The notes beneath the pieces are model-generated. The model ran no database searches. It was given only the letters and a program-made list of their open reading frames with translations, and was not told the origin of the DNA. The position numbers and the translations under genes are program-made. A stretch of DNA of 64,000 nucleotides. Source: Echinococcus granulosus (lineage: Eukaryota; Platyhelminthes; Cestoda; Cyclophyllidea; Taeniidae). Below, one piece after another: positions 35,890-49,029 of the stretch (position 1 is the stretch's first letter; each line of letters opens with the position of its first letter). Location: assembly GCF_000524195.1 (NCBI RefSeq), contig NW_020170412.1, positions 446,929 through 510,928 of the forward strand, written 5' to 3'.

Positions 35890-36714
35890 TAAGAAGGAGT
35901 TTGTAGGAAAGTTACAAGCGTTTAGTTGATATAGTTTGACAAGTAATTACTTACAGTATGATAACAGCAAACGTTTCAACTTAATTTCATGTACCTCAGT
36001 GGAATTAGCCATACTTCGGTTAACATTTGGCATGAGCTGGAAGAATTTTTGTCAGATCTTCATCCACGCAATTCAACTTCAGGTAGCAAACATTGTGCTC
36101 CTTAACTATTCAAGCAATTTTCAATAGCTGTTTAAAATAAAGGCACCGGCAATTAATGCAAAGCTAATGTGTTTTCTGTCAGAAACCATTTTGTTTTTTT
36201 CATCTCATTTATTGTCTCTAGGTCAGGTTTACACCATAATTGGTTTCGGTATTATTTATCGAGGTGCACGTGAATTTCCCCGATTTGTTGTAAAACATGT
36301 TTGATTTGGATAACAGGGTTAGCTATTTTGATTTATTTTAACACTTTGGCTAAGAGACCCTTGCATGACCCCTTTAAAAATTGACGAACTTTTTACTTGA
36401 TTTACCAACCCTCAATTCCACAGTTCTGCGAGTTTATATGGACATCTTCTCACTTAGTTCGTGGGGCGGTTATAAACAAATTAGGGTGCTTAATATGCTT
36501 GTCGTCTGTATTTATCATCGAAGGCTGGAATTTTAGCGCCACTTAATAGGGCAAACTAGTCTATTCTCTATGGATAAAAAACCTGTCCGGTTTCACTTTG
36601 TAATATTTGTTAACCAAATTATTTTTAAAACGTCTTTTTTAATAATGGTACGTCATCTTCTGATGTGGTTAGTGCCCTAGTAATGCAATTATACAGCAGC
36701 GATTGCAGGTTAGC
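35890..36714. other. Intergenic, upstream of the REC114-like gene
   Basis: AT-rich sequence with no exon recognised. Should contain the promoter of the gene starting at 36715, but no clear core element is visible. Confidence 0.4.
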
Positions 36715-37778
36715 ATGGGCAGTGAGCCAAAGGAATGGCGTCTTGAAACGTACCGTTGCTTCCGTGAAACGGAGGCAGCCACTGCAGGTAAAAGCACAGA
36801 GTGCAGAACGTCTGCGGAGGTGTCTGCAGCGGATCTTGCACCAGACGGTATCTGGTTAACCAGGCGCAACCACAATGCTGCTCCGCTCGCTCTTCGTCTC
36901 TCCGATTACGCTCACCTCGTCATTCTTCAAGGCAGTGAGATTGTCGAGTCCTACTTCCTTATTTTGGCTAAGAAGTGGATTAAAATGGTCATTATTGGTA
37001 AGTTGCTCTAAGAATTTGGGAAAGTTGGTTTTTTTTGCCTTTTAGTTATTGTTCTTTAGTGGACTAGCTTCGTAGTCGTTTCTTTGACGCTAAAACTTCT
37101 GGATTTTTGTATCAAACACTTGGCTTTCGTGCTCGAGAACAAATGTTTAAGTTCTAACCCTGTTCTTGATGGCCATTTTTACAAAACAATAAAATGTTTC
37201 TAACGTTAATTTCCTCACCATAAATAAATTGTAAACTTGGGCCAGAAAATGGTGAGATCGTACCTTGCCAAGACTGTTTATAGCTCAAATAGGGTCGCAG
37301 AATACGTAAGTCAAACTTGCGTCATTCAAAATCATGTATTTTAGAAGATGAATTAATGCTCTACATACGCGGACGCAAAAATGTTCGCCGTCTGCGCCTA
37401 ACTTTCCCGACGTCCGACGATGCTCGCTCCTGCTATCACGAGCTTGCCAGGTATGTTTCTGTCAAGCAGCGCTCTTCCTCACCGAGCAATGCCGAAGCTA
37501 ATGCAGCTGCAGCAGTAGCAGCAGAAGAAGAGGAGCAAGTAGCGCGGTGGTTGTCCACCATGACGGGGGGTGAGCGGAGTTGCGATGGTGAAGAGGCGGC
37601 GGCTGTAGAGGCGGCATGGCATACCAACTGGCCAACAGAGCAACTGGTGGAGCTGGTCAAGCTATGTCTCCTTGATGCAAATTTTCCGGGTTTTGTGCGC
37701 CAGGTGCAACAGTGTCTTTGTCTACTGACTACCGTCCATACGACTGAAAGCAGTGAGCAAAATCGGACTGAGGAGTGA
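36715..37778 (+). CDS. REC114: Meiotic recombination protein REC114-like
   Basis: REC114 works with MEI4 and IHO1/Mer2 to license SPO11 double-strand breaks on meiotic chromosome axes. Two exons, 36715-36997 and 37345-37778, join in phase 1 across a 347-nt intron (G/GTAAGT ... TTTTAG), giving 238 aa. The N-terminal PH-like domain is recognisable: WRLETYRCF at residues 8-16 (vertebrate start WPLxRYxR), LVILQGSEIVESYFLILAKK at 68-87 (vertebrate FQGQTLLEGFSLIGSK), then the second-exon strand KNVRRLRLTFP and the closing helix SCYHELARYVSVK. A low-complexity Ala/Glu linker follows. The last ~40 residues form a leucine-rich helix (EQLVELVKLCLLDANFPGFV) in the position of the partner-binding C-terminus. 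Similarity is distant, so the call rests on motif order and the split PH domain. Confidence 0.65.
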
Positions 37779-40700
37779 TAGCACCTCACTTTGTTAGGGA
37801 AAATTGTGCTTTTTTGCCGTAAAAATCTAGTCGTTTGTAAGTATAAAATAATTAAAATTGCTTAAAAATAGTTGTTTTGAAGCGAAAAACTAGAAATAGG
37901 GGGGATTATTCATAATCCTTATGAAAATACTTCGGAAGACTTAAAGGTTTTTAGCATAGTTTGCTAAAACTTGTCCTTCCATGATGGGCAGTCCTGAAGT
38001 GTTATTAAGGCGGCAGCTTTACCTTTCACACTTACGCCCTAAAATGTGGTTTTATGTTACCCATTACAGCTATCCATTGCATTACAAATTGGAAAAACAC
38101 AACATCATATTTGTAAGGCGACTTGTCGAAATCATCTACAAAATGTGGCAGAACATCGTAATCCTGAGTAAAACAACTCCATCACCTCGTGTACCTTTTA
38201 AGTCTGGCCAAAAGTCAATAATTCAGTCACCCAGTCAGTAATTTTTACTGTTTACCAGGGTGTTCTATCCACCAGCGTAAAGACTTGACTAAAAAGTTTG
38301 TTAACCTTAAGCACTGTTAAGAACAAATGTGCATCTCAGTATGTTACCTTTTGACAAGAGTAGTGTGTTTTAAAGTAGGTGATTAAGTGAACTTTCATCT
38401 CTTAATCATCTTAGTAACTGTTACAGCCTTCTCATCTAAGTAATTACTAACATTCGCTCTTGACACGACGATCTTTAATTATTTCAATCGACAGTAATGT
38501 GCATTTCTTCACTGTGAAGAATAAGCGATTTGTTTTAATATGATACAACACCATCAGGTGATGCATCGCAAAAATCTAATTTTTGGATGATGCACTGTGC
38601 TATCGTGTACTACACCTTCTTCAAGTGCTGTATGACGATCGCTGGTCAAGCCGAATTGCTCGAATTGCATCAATGAGGTCCAATCGGTGCTTCGCTAGAA
38701 GAGGATTAAAAAAACGTGAAAGCGGCGCAAAGCATTCCACCAGTGCTGCAACTGGTGGTGTGCATTTGACAAGTCTGTCCCCAGACCAGCCGAGCCGAGC
38801 CATTCGAGAGAGCCATACGCAAAAGCGCACGAACACATGATCGTCGGACTACACCGAGCCCTGGCAGCAAAAGCCCTTCTACTGATCATCAATGCAAGTA
38901 GCAAAGTGATGACTGCAAAGCAGACCTCTATGCCAACTCTATTAGCCTCCCTATCAGAAATTGATTTTGTCAGTAGTTGCATTTGACTTCTTTCTCAGCC
39001 ATGGGCCTGGAATCGTGATAACTAACGAGCAGTCTACTGTAGTGATATACTATACAAATGTACTTTGCTATTTAAAAGTATTTCGTTGTTATCTTATGTA
39101 GTTTACCCAAATTACGAAGAGACTTGAGACGTTACAGCAAGTTATTTGCAAATGCTATTTTTTATCCGAGAAAAGCCGAATAACCCGCGGTTAAATGCTG
39201 ACTTTAGCTTTTTGTTAGGCGGTAATGCAAGACGATAACATTGGCAGCAATTTCTTTTCCAGGTGTTTGTGTGGGTAACGCCGTCTCCCAGTTTCAACGA
39301 CCTCAGAATTCGCCCTCAAGGTCATTAGAAACTAAATTGATTCATTTTGTGCATGATGTAAATACTTTGACCTCTTGAGCATACTCACAAATTACTATAA
39401 TACTACTGTCATAGGTAAATTACATATTTTAGTTTTAAATCAGTCACTATTGTTGCTTAAATCCTGCCTTTACTAAAAGGTCATCATCGAGGTGATGTAA
39501 TTGACAGAAAGGAGCTATCAACAAGACAGCAGCCTAACTTTCTACCGATGTGCTGGCTCACTTGAATCTCTTAATAAATGTTTAAAAAGTAAATAGGTGA
39601 AAAATGGCGGTGATTTTATAAGAAATAAATTCGCAGTCCAAACAGTTCGTTTATTACTTAAAACAAAACAAATTCGTAATACCACGCAATTAGTTATGGT
39701 AATCCATTTGTCTTTACTTCCGCTGGCGAGAGATGGCATCTATCACAATGACTTTCTGGCTGCGCAAACCAGTGTGAGCCTGAAGGTGCGTTCTGATTCC
39801 CTCATAACAAATTAATGACAATGGCCTAATTGTACACCAAAATATTAAAGTGTTGTTGTCAGCCGACGCGACCATTTTCAAATCTACAATTACACGCGCC
39901 TTATGAGATCCCCCACCTTTCTCCTCATTTGTCAATATGAGAGGCAGTGGAACAGGAGTATGAAAAGGCCACAAAAACAGATATTTTAAATAGGGTTTTA
40001 GATGTCTGGGTACTATTGCTACAATTGGAAAGTGAGATTTACTAGACATCCTGGAAAAAATGGTCTTTGAAAAAGTGTAATTATATTTACGAATTCCGTT
40101 GATTAGGTGTAATCAAAGTCTAGATGTAAGAACATTTCGATATGGGTATGGATGGCAAGGAAGCAAGAGGACCGCTCTTAAGGGTTAATCGAAATACAAA
40201 GAGAGATGTAGAAGGCTCGATGAATGTAGTCTCATCAGGAAACGCGTTAATAAGTCTGGATGTCTCAGTAAAGTTAAAGATAGGTATCACAATATCTCTG
40301 CTTGAATATCCTTACAAAGAAGGCGAATCAACTCCGTATCAATATTAACTCATCTGCCCTCATAGAGAGAAGACCAGAAATACAACGCTCATAGTTGTCC
40401 CTGAGGGCAAGTTTAAGAAGATGGTTTGTAGCTGGGGTACAGAAGTGCTGTGAAGGGCTGTGGACTCGAATGGAAGATCATGATATCAAGACGGTGGTGG
40501 GAGCCAATGGAGACTGAAGACTATAAGCCCATAGAGATCTCAGCCTCTGACCTTTGGTCGGTCATATGTTTCCACCTCTGGAAACAGTTGTAAGCCTTCA
40601 ACTGGACAAATGGAAGCCCTTCATTAATTGATTGAGTGGGTGGAGTCCTCGCCCAGAAATTCCCATCTTGTAAGCAAGTTTAAAGACGAAGAACCACCAC

Positions 40701-40895
40701 CACATCTCCAGCTGAAATCGTCCCAAAGCCTGACTGTAACTTTTCCACCAAATACTGTCACCCTTTGTTGAGAAATGGTGAAGCCACGGGTCTGTCATAT
40801 CGCAAACCAACTAGTCAATCACTCTACAAGTTCAAATTCACACACAACTGTTCACAGACCTACAGCTAGAGCTGCATGACTGGCAGGGTGTAAAT
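37779..40895. other. Intergenic, no gene recognised
   Basis: Small open frames occur on both strands. The longest is a 111-codon minus-strand ORF with an ATG at 40049; it ends at 39714, has no recognised domain, and is not called. The right-hand part (from about 40370) becomes GC-richer and leads into a repeat family shared with 49-52 kb. Confidence 0.4.
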
Positions 40896-41165
40896 GGCAT
40901 GCACTACTTCTGTCAGCAGTAGGGGCAGTGGGCCAGTCGCACGGGTATCTACCACCTTTAAAGTGCACAAGACAAACCACTCTCGGCACTTGCCAACCCC
41001 TACCTCATCTGCGACCTCGTAATCACACTGCCGAGTCAAAGGCTACTGCCAAGGACATCACAGCTGGCGATCTTTTATCCGGTGCGTGCCCTTTAAAGGA
41101 AGGCCAGACTCTCGGTACTTTAACACACACACACATCCAGTGTCTCCAACACCGGAAGTTCAAGT
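40896..41165 (+). repeat. Dispersed repeat, unit A (direct copy)
   Basis: Shares an extended block with the reverse complement of 49030-49292. It starts with ATGCACTACTTCTGTCAG, passes through CTCGTAATCACAC and a CTCATCT block, and ends with CACCGGAAGTTCAAGTGA. No open frame is conserved between the copies, so this is non-coding or decayed mobile DNA of unknown class. Confidence 0.55.
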
Positions 41166-41539
41166 GAGTGATGGATGGGTGCAGTGGGAGGTGTCCTTTG
41201 TACTCTTCCGACTAATGAGGTAGCCTGTCCTATTTCTCTGAAAGATGTTCTTTAACTGATCCTTTGCTAATGCGACAATTCCATCACGAATGGCATTTTA
41301 GATAGCGATCTGCCTCTAGGGTTGGAAAGATTATTTCTAGTCGTCTTTGTTTCCATTCCCCTGCCATTACTTAATACTAATTCGACCTTTGTTAGAGGGT
41401 TGAGGAATATTGTCATGAGAATTTGGAGGGTGAGGATGTGGAAGTACTTCTCTCCACTGACAGCTGTCTACCGCTCACTAAGTAGATGCCACGAATGCCC
41501 CTTCCCACTTGGTTTGGGTGTCAACCAATTGTTCTATTA

Positions 41540-41720
41540 TCATTCAGGTTAAGCAGGAGTGGCAAGTGATATTGACATCCCCATACCGGATTGAGGTGTC
41601 AGTCGCTACATTGAGCGCTTCGGTATGAAGAATGGGGAGTAGGGGTTCCTTTTGCAGGCGATGCATCTTGGTGTAAGTCATTACCAGAATCGAGGGAAAT
41701 AGGCTGTGGAATTTATGCTT
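41540..41720 (+). repeat. Dispersed repeat, unit B
   Basis: Matches 51815-51990 in the same orientation: ATTGACATCCCCATACC/ATTGAGGTGTCA, then CATTGAGCGCTTCGGTAT, then GAATGGGGAGTAGGGG and ATCGAGGGAAATAGG. It lies about 400 nt beyond unit A, so units A and B may be parts of one larger element. Confidence 0.55.
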
Positions 41721-43405
41721 CGGCACGTTTTTAGACTTTCCTCATTGGGTGGACAAGTTTGGATAGCATAGGTCCGACGTTCAACAGGCACTCTGTGAGG
41801 TACCGAAATAGGTGGAAGTGGAGAGGGGCAACTGCATGAATTCCGAGTTTTCGATAGCTAAAAGGGATTAATGCTGCCAGGGACAGAAGAAACCGCAGCC
41901 CCCTTGTCATAAGCAAATTAGCAATCTCGATCCCATCAACAACTCCGGGAGGACCCTTACTGCCTCCGTCAGACCCGCAAGGATGTTGTTACCTTATCAA
42001 ATGTTGGTTAATGAGAGCCTTATTTGTGCCCACCTTGGGGTCAAAAGTGACAGCTGTCATGTGGCCTTGGTAAGGGTGAAAGGCATCAACGTGAGTGCTG
42101 ATGCCAAGTCAAAATTCTAAAGAGACGACTTCAGGTGGAGCAAACTGATAGCAAAATGGTAGAGTTCCATTTACCTTGGCATTTGGCAATCGGATGAAAT
42201 GACAGGCTGTATGTCGTCCTTGTAATTTTGTGACTTTCATGCCTATCAAATGGCCTGTACAGACAACCTTCCTCATCCCTGATCTGAAGGAGTCCACGCA
42301 AAAGTCCTTCAACACCGATTTCCACAAAGGTCGGACATATACCCAAGATGATTGTCTACGAATTGTCAACACTTCATACTACGACAGCGGAAGCAACTAA
42401 CCTGTACGGCGCTGGTTACTAGTTCGTTTAATTCCTTCCAACCTCTCAAGAGTCGCCTTCAAGTACACACTCAGCTACCTCGATATGGTGTATCACCTCC
42501 TTCTCTCAACCCTTCAATGTTTATATTCCTCTCTCTTTCAGCATTTATTAGCACCTTAGTACATTTTCTCCGAGAAATGGCAGTGACCTTCAGGCTTGTC
42601 AAGAATTTGGTGTTGACCTTGATTGGCCACATTATGTGCCTGCAGTGGCTGTTTTTTGTCCAACAATGCGATCAGCAGTGCAAGATTGTACTTTAAGGCT
42701 GTTTTCCACTAAAAAATATCACTCCTAAACCTCGTGCAGCCTTGTGTGTCTGTTTGTGGGTTGGCCTGTACATAGAACACCACGTTTATATCTCCTGGTG
42801 CAACCCCTCCGCCTCCTGCACCTCTCCCTCCCACCCACACATAATCGGCGGGGTCATTGATAAAGCGATTGAACGGAGTGGGTTGAAGGACCATACAGGA
42901 GACCAGTAAAAGAAGTTCTTTCAGTCTTCACGACACAGAAGTGCATCTCCAAAAGTCTCAGTGAGGATATCAGACCTTGAATACGGTTTCACGATAAATC
43001 TACTGAAAGCACCTCCGCCCTTACAATAGCCGAATCTTGGTGGTACCACCTGTCCTCTCTACTATTGCCCATTCAGTCATGCTGATGGCTCATGCTGCAT
43101 ATGCCACCATCGACAGTAAAGATACTTCCAGTCTCACTCATTGTGACTTCTTCAGGGACAAATCAGACGTTTCGCCAGTATTGCTAGGTATAATAAGGGG
43201 CCTTTGGCATTATCTGACAGAAGGTGTGGTCAGAGAGGGTTAAAGTGATGTGTCATATTACTAATAACCTTTGCCAGTCCTTAACTAGACCGTTTGTTAA
43301 CGGGGTCTTTCATTAGCATACTTAAGTCATAAAAGTAGTATATTCCCTCAGCGAAAAACGGAGTAGAATAGCACTCCTGTGATTAACTACTTCAAAGTTT
43401 TCTAA
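41721..43405. other. GC-richer sequence next to the dispersed repeat, no gene
   Basis: Probably more of the decayed element that includes units A and B, judged from similar composition and scattered short matches to 49.3-52.5 kb. No coding signal was accepted. Confidence 0.35.
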
Positions 43406-44686
43406 CTAATTAGTAAATATTGAAAATACTGGACAGTTAACAGTGTCTACTGAACAAGCCACAGCTCGTGGAAAGCCTTCTACCTGCTGCCGTGGCTGGT
43501 GATAAATGACTCGAGGGTATTCCTTCAGTTTATTCCACGCTTCACCGATTAAAGGAACATTGCAAATCACACCATTAAGCTAACATATTTATCAAAGAAA
43601 ATCTAAATTTTCTTTACCGAATTTGTGTCTTTGCCCACGCTCAAGGCGGCATGTGTATTGGAGCGTAAGTAAAAATCCACAGAGGAATGAAAACAGCTAA
43701 GTGACATTCGCAGTACAGATCCCACAACACACGCCCACTCCCGCCCTATCCTACTGCGAGTCGACAAACACGTGTGACTGGTTGATTGCTGACCTTGATC
43801 GTCGTTCATTGGGGGTCCTGATGCACTCGAAGGTGAGTAGCTGACCCGGATCCACGTAGCACATGTTTTGGAAACGCTGAGCCGAGTTGATGCGTCGCTT
43901 GAGGGATACCAATGCCGAGAAGGCTGTCATATGCGCCTGACCGTTGCTGCCACTACTGTTCTTTCGACCCATTACCCTCCTCTCGGCTCGCACACGAATT
44001 GGTGCACAATTCATGTCCACCTCAATAGGTGTTCTAACTCTTTGGAAGACTGCTGCGTGTAGTTTTACCAAAAATCTGTAAACGCTGAGCATGTATCCAC
44101 ATTCACCGGATAGGATTTTGGTCGACGCTTTACCATTGGAGTTGAGTCCACCTCCATCTGGTCCAAGAAGAAAGGGACGGATAGGGATGCAGGAGGAGAA
44201 ATTGGACCATGCGGCTGGAAAGTCGTCTAGCATGACAATGTAGGGCCAGGCAGGTGGTCGTACAATGTACCCAGGTTTGAGGCGACGCACCTTCATCAAA
44301 CCCTTGTTTGTCTTACCCTGGGGCAGATGCGCGAATAGAGCTTCACGCTTATTCTCAAAACCTGCCAACACGTCCTCACGACAGAGCACACGACCGTTAA
44401 ATAGACGTCCATTGGGATCTAATTTGAGTCGTAGGATGTCTTCAGTTCGGTCACGTGTGGAGTAAGTCACTAGGCAGAGCTCGTAGAAAGCACGGATGTT
44501 GCGCAGCATATAGAGTACTTTGGGACGCAGAATAAAGTGTTGTCGTCCTCGGACTCAGTCAACAGGGTCTCATCCATGTCACAGGCAAGGATTAATTTTT
44601 GGTTGTTGCGACACCATTCGCCCGTAAGGTGTGAGGCAGCTCTCACAAAGGCCTGGTTCAAATGCATACTGGCGAAGGCGCCAGTC
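43406..44686 (-). CDS. CTDP1: FCP1/CTDP1-like RNA polymerase II CTD phosphatase, with apparent frameshift
   Basis: Predicted to remove phosphates from the Pol II C-terminal domain. Minus-strand exons: 44686-43794, 43753-43618 and 43579-43406, split by 40-nt and 38-nt introns with matching phases. Residues before the catalytic motif (NNQKLILACDMDETLL) give the DxDxT signature of FCP1 phosphatases. The next block, ILRPKVLYMLRNIRAFYELC, continues the fold, followed by YSTRDRTEDILRLKLDP, NGRLFNGRVLCREDV and the second acidic motif VMLDDFPAAW. Later exons (REWACVVGSVLRMSLSCFHSS) resemble the start of the BRCT domain of FCP1. The DxDxT part and the LRP part are in different frames, and no normal intron can join them (shift near 44530-44545). 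The N-terminal exon(s) before 44686 were not found. The frame is otherwise open for about 250 codons, arguing against an old pseudogene. Confidence 0.7.
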
Positions 44687-44984
44687 CTGGTTCGATAACA
44701 CCTAATGCTGCTGCTGTTTTTGGTGATGTCTTACAGCTTTTTATGGAAAAATGTGTTCATGCAGCCACAAGTATTTGTGGTCGCGCCACGTGCTTGCCTT
44801 GCATTCTCCTCCTGTCAGTGTCTTGGCGGCGCCAAGGTTATTGATTTGGCTCACGCGATCCCCATCCGAAGGGAGGGCAAGGACATGCGAGTTCGGCTGG
44901 TCGGATCACCTTATCGGATCATTTATTTTCGTAGATCGACTTCTGGTAGGTTATCAGTAGCCTCTCCACCCTTCCTTTCGGCGG

Positions 44985-45495
44985 TGGGAAGACTGGGGGC
45001 TTGACATCCCTGGTAGCGGAAAGCGAACCCGATTCTCAAAGGCTTCGCATCCTGATTTTCATTCCTGAATGGGAAGAAGGGTATATGCCGCGAATGGAGG
45101 AATTTATGTCGCCTCCTAACTGAAGGATTGAGGCCGACGTCCACCTTTGGTAGCTACCCCAGTCCCGTGTTCTGCTGAAATGCTCTTAACGACTCTAGCT
45201 ATAGCTGTGAAACATTTGGAGGAGTTCGTTGTGGAGATGTCAAGTAAGTGAACACGCTATTCCTCCTCCACCTCGTCACTAGCTGGGTAGAGGTCAGGCA
45301 GAGAGCGGTGGGAAGCACTGAAGTAAGAAAAAAGTGGCAAGAAGGAACGGACTCAAACCCTCATTCCCACAAAACTCTTTGAAATCTGGTTTTCGGGTAG
45401 GTGTTCTTACTGCCAACATTGGACAACATATTCTCCCTTTCCTCAATCCACTTATCAAACAGGATGAAGGTCTAGATCTAGTGGAGACATCAGGA
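44985..45495 (+). mobile_element. TRIM-like element, fragment
   Basis: Opens with the post-LTR block (GGTAGCGGAAAGCGAACCC), runs through the interior landmarks CCACCTTTGGTAGCTACC, GAACACGCTATTCCTCC and GTGGGAAGCACTGAAGT, and stops before the polypurine tract. The LTRs are absent or unrecognisable. Confidence 0.6.
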
Positions 45496-48400
45496 CGCAC
45501 TTTGTCTTACTGACGTTGACTAAAGATGTCCGTATAATGACTCGGGCTCTTCAAACTCTACGAATTCCGGCTGTCAGATGGGTAGTATAATGTACAATTA
45601 AAGTCAGGGTTCATCCCAACCCAGAGATCATCCAACTCCTTTGGGGCAGGACACAAGTACCTCAGAGCGAAAAAGCAAGGTAAAGGCGTCTTCAAGTACT
45701 GGACTCGTCAAAATCGTCTGTCATCACAATCTGTCGCCCTTCCCGAAGGAGCCAGGAGCATATCATAGTGTCATCCTGTACGATTTTGCCTTATCTGCGG
45801 AAACAAAGCCCCTTACCATTGACAGCTCTACTTATATCTCACCTTTACTTCAAACTGTTTTTTCTCCTTCGCATTCGCTAATGCGCATATCTCTGGTTAT
45901 TGTCGAGAAGTGGTAGTCAATTTGGAGGAAAATTTTTAGATCATGATGCGAAGAACCGAGAAACTGGTCCACGTCTATGCTTTATGAGCCGTTGTAAATC
46001 ACTGCGCCTTTCAAGACCCTACCAGCCGACCTACATCCGATCATTGTGGCTTGGGGTGCCGCAAGCCTAACCAACTTTTGGTCATCCCTTGAAGAGAAAT
46101 TGACCTATATTAAATAAAATAACAACAACTGAGTCTCTTCTGCATTCCTTCCTATTTTTTTGCTTTAACTAGCAATTGTATCAGGGTTTTTCTTCACAAG
46201 AGGCGTGGGAAAATGAGCATTGCCATCAATCACTCCACGGTGGGTTGCTTGTGGATGTCATGGCGGGCACTCAAAGGCCCTTCTCGGGTATGAATGAAAC
46301 TTTTCTAGGGAAAAGAAACTAATTCTATGCAAAGGAATAGCTGTTTTGACCGTAGTGACGCACGGTTGAGTGGTTTTGCAAGCATTCCTGCCTCCTCTGC
46401 CTTTATGGACGGAGGTAAGGCTATTCTTAAGGACTCCTGAATCGCACTGATCCAAAATGGATCACTAGTGGGATAGATGGCAAAGCGTTTTTGATGCAAG
46501 AGCGGACGGCGGTTTGAAGGCAGCTGATGTGAAGTGACAGGGGAATTCCACGATTATTTGGCCGTAACTGTCTCGCAGTCCACGCAAATGGTAGATCGCC
46601 GAAAAGGATGTTGAAGGCAAGAACTTGTGTTTACCTGCGCTGAAGGAGTATTCCAAACGCTCATTAATTCGCTATCTTTTGTTACTTCTCCCCCTTTGCT
46701 CAAGGAAGTCCTTCCAAAAGCTCCTGGAATTTATTCACCTCTTGAATTCGTAAATGGGCTTTTGGAGCTCTGATAAGTGATTTTCAGTGTGCGAAATTGA
46801 GCCTTAAGTATGATTTCTAGGCGGGTAGATGAGCGCGGCATAGATTGATGGAAGGATGCAGGATGGATGGCTGCGGAACAGGTGGATGGAAACGGATTCA
46901 TGAATGAGAGACGGCTGATAATGCAAAGGGTGGATGGACGGTTGGATGGATGTCAGATGGATGGATGGGTTTGGGGATAGATGAGTTTTTATTTTATTGC
47001 CAGTTTAATGTAAATGCCTGGTGCCATTATTGCTGCACGTGATGCGCCTGAAGTTTTATTGCGCCCAGCATGTGAGGTGAGGTCACTCACCACCTGGGGA
47101 GGGAATGTCCTGGCACGTGAATGACCCCAAAGGTGCGTTGTTATTGGCCTCCGTGTTCTGGGAAAGCTCAAGCACTTGACATAAATGGGGCTGTCAATAA
47201 GATTTCCCCTACCTACTTCATTCTCAGTCACAGTGAAGTTCGGTGTGGCCTTTGTCCAGGCAGGCTGAGGCCCTGAAATGGTAAGAAAATGTGAGTGGTT
47301 TATTGGTAAGGCTCAATTTTAGTATAATTTAAATGACCAGTGGTATTGCTGAATGCCAGTAAAATGATTGACGGTAAGGCCACTGAAGAGATGTGACAGA
47401 CGACTCCAACTTCGTCAACAGCGATGTGTCAGTCAACATCTCGGTTGATGGAACTACAAACAAGGAGTGCAGATGTACGCAATGTAGTTGGGAGGAAAAA
47501 AGAGGGGCAAAAGTACACCTTCTAAAAGTGGGAAGGCAGAGCTTAAATGCGTGGACTCCTGCTTACTAGGTACTGGAGGGCAAAACAGGACTTAGCTCGA
47601 GTAACCCAGTTTTGCCTCAGAACGAAGTTCGACGACATCTATGCTCCATTATAACCAAAAAATAAACAAATTTCTAGAACAAGAGATCGTGGATTGAGCC
47701 CTCGTGAAGACCTGAGTCAGTCAAGTTAATAAAGGCGACAATGAGGTTTTGGATCGGGGTATGAGGGGGGAAGATGTGTTGGTCTTTCTGGTTCTCCGAC
47801 ATTCCATCCATCAGATTGCTCTTAGAAATAATTATTTTGTCACAATCAAATTAATTTTTAAAACCTACTCTAGAAATTTAAACTTTGTAGACTGCGCAGA
47901 TAAGGGTAGTTAGAAAGATCTCCATGCCAGATATGTGTAGCCTATAATAGGGAGATTTTTAAAGTCCACGCAGTTAATTTAGGGACACATTGTTCTTTAA
48001 TCAGTAAGTGCGTACTGAATGTCTGAATTCGGTAAGTAGACAAAAGGTCGCTTTTTATTTCACTAAAAGTGGTTTCGGTCACTTCGGTCCTGCGACTACC
48101 ACCTGATGACTAGCAGGAATGATCGGACAAATTGACAAGGCATAGGTGCCCCTCGACTCCATTCCGTGGGACATTACGAGACGTGTCTAAATTATTCAGA
48201 CGTCGGCATTGAAGAAGAAATTGGCGGATAGATAGCCCGACAAGTACAGTTGAAAAGTGCCTGCGAAATTGAGGCGGATGGAGAGGGAGTGCATCAAAGC
48301 ACATGGTGGAGGTAGCAGGACAATCACGAGCCACTTACATGCTAGCCGAACGACCTACATGGCATCTATTTACAGGTGGTGGGCCGCTTACACGGACGCT

Positions 48401-49029
48401 GGTCAATTGTTCACCTTCTCCGTTCTGTCACGTGTCGCTATTCCATCCTGGGAGTCTGGGTACTACCGTCCGCAGTTTGGCAACGGCCGAAAAAAGGTAG
48501 CATGAGGTAGTCAAGCCAGCTCATCCAGTAGGCGTCTTCAAATGCTGCGGTCGTTAAAGCACTCACCACTTCCAATCTATCCTTCTTTCCCCTCGCGAGA
48601 CAATTTGGCTTTGAAGCACGACGCCTCACCTCCACCGCTTCCACTCTTTCCTAACTGTCAGGCGATTGCCTGATGCAGATGTACCGGGAAGATTTCATGT
48701 GACGACGATTGATAGTAGACGGTGGTCAAGAAATTCGTCATGTGTGAGTGATCTCGAAAAGTTATCTAGTTTCCTGTGGAGATGGGCAAAGACTGTAATG
48801 CAGCAGCATCAGTATGGCGTTGGGAGGACCGATACTTTCGCGCTACCAACGCGATTCCAAAAGCTTACATCAGCTCCGCAAACTTGAAAGAAAGCAGTCG
48901 AAAAGTTAACTAGACGAGGGCGTGTACCGATACTTAGCGGTGGATACATTTACACGAACATCGCACCTTTGACAGGTGCCACTTTTGGTGCTTGAAAGAG
49001 TACAAAATGCGCCTTCCATTGTCATCACC
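45496..49029. other. Intergenic, no gene recognised
   Basis: Contains the TGGA-rich array at 46850-46975 and several short ORFs without domains. Minus-strand frames at 46656-46258 are open but broken by stops and match no known family. Confidence 0.4.
46850..46975. repeat. Degenerate TGGA tetranucleotide array
   Basis: Repeated GGATGGATGG-like runs, interspersed with unrelated bases, over about 125 nt. A decayed microsatellite. Confidence 0.7.

Noticed and set aside
43868..44465. Plus-strand ORFs at 43868-44062 and 44265-44465
   Set aside because: Antisense shadows of the FCP1-like main exon, whose minus-strand motifs are clear.
44662..44844. Cysteine/histidine-rich plus-strand frame resembling a zinc motif
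   Set aside because: It lies on the opposite strand next to the FCP1-like exon, has no extension, and shares sequence open in other frames. Coincidence is likely.
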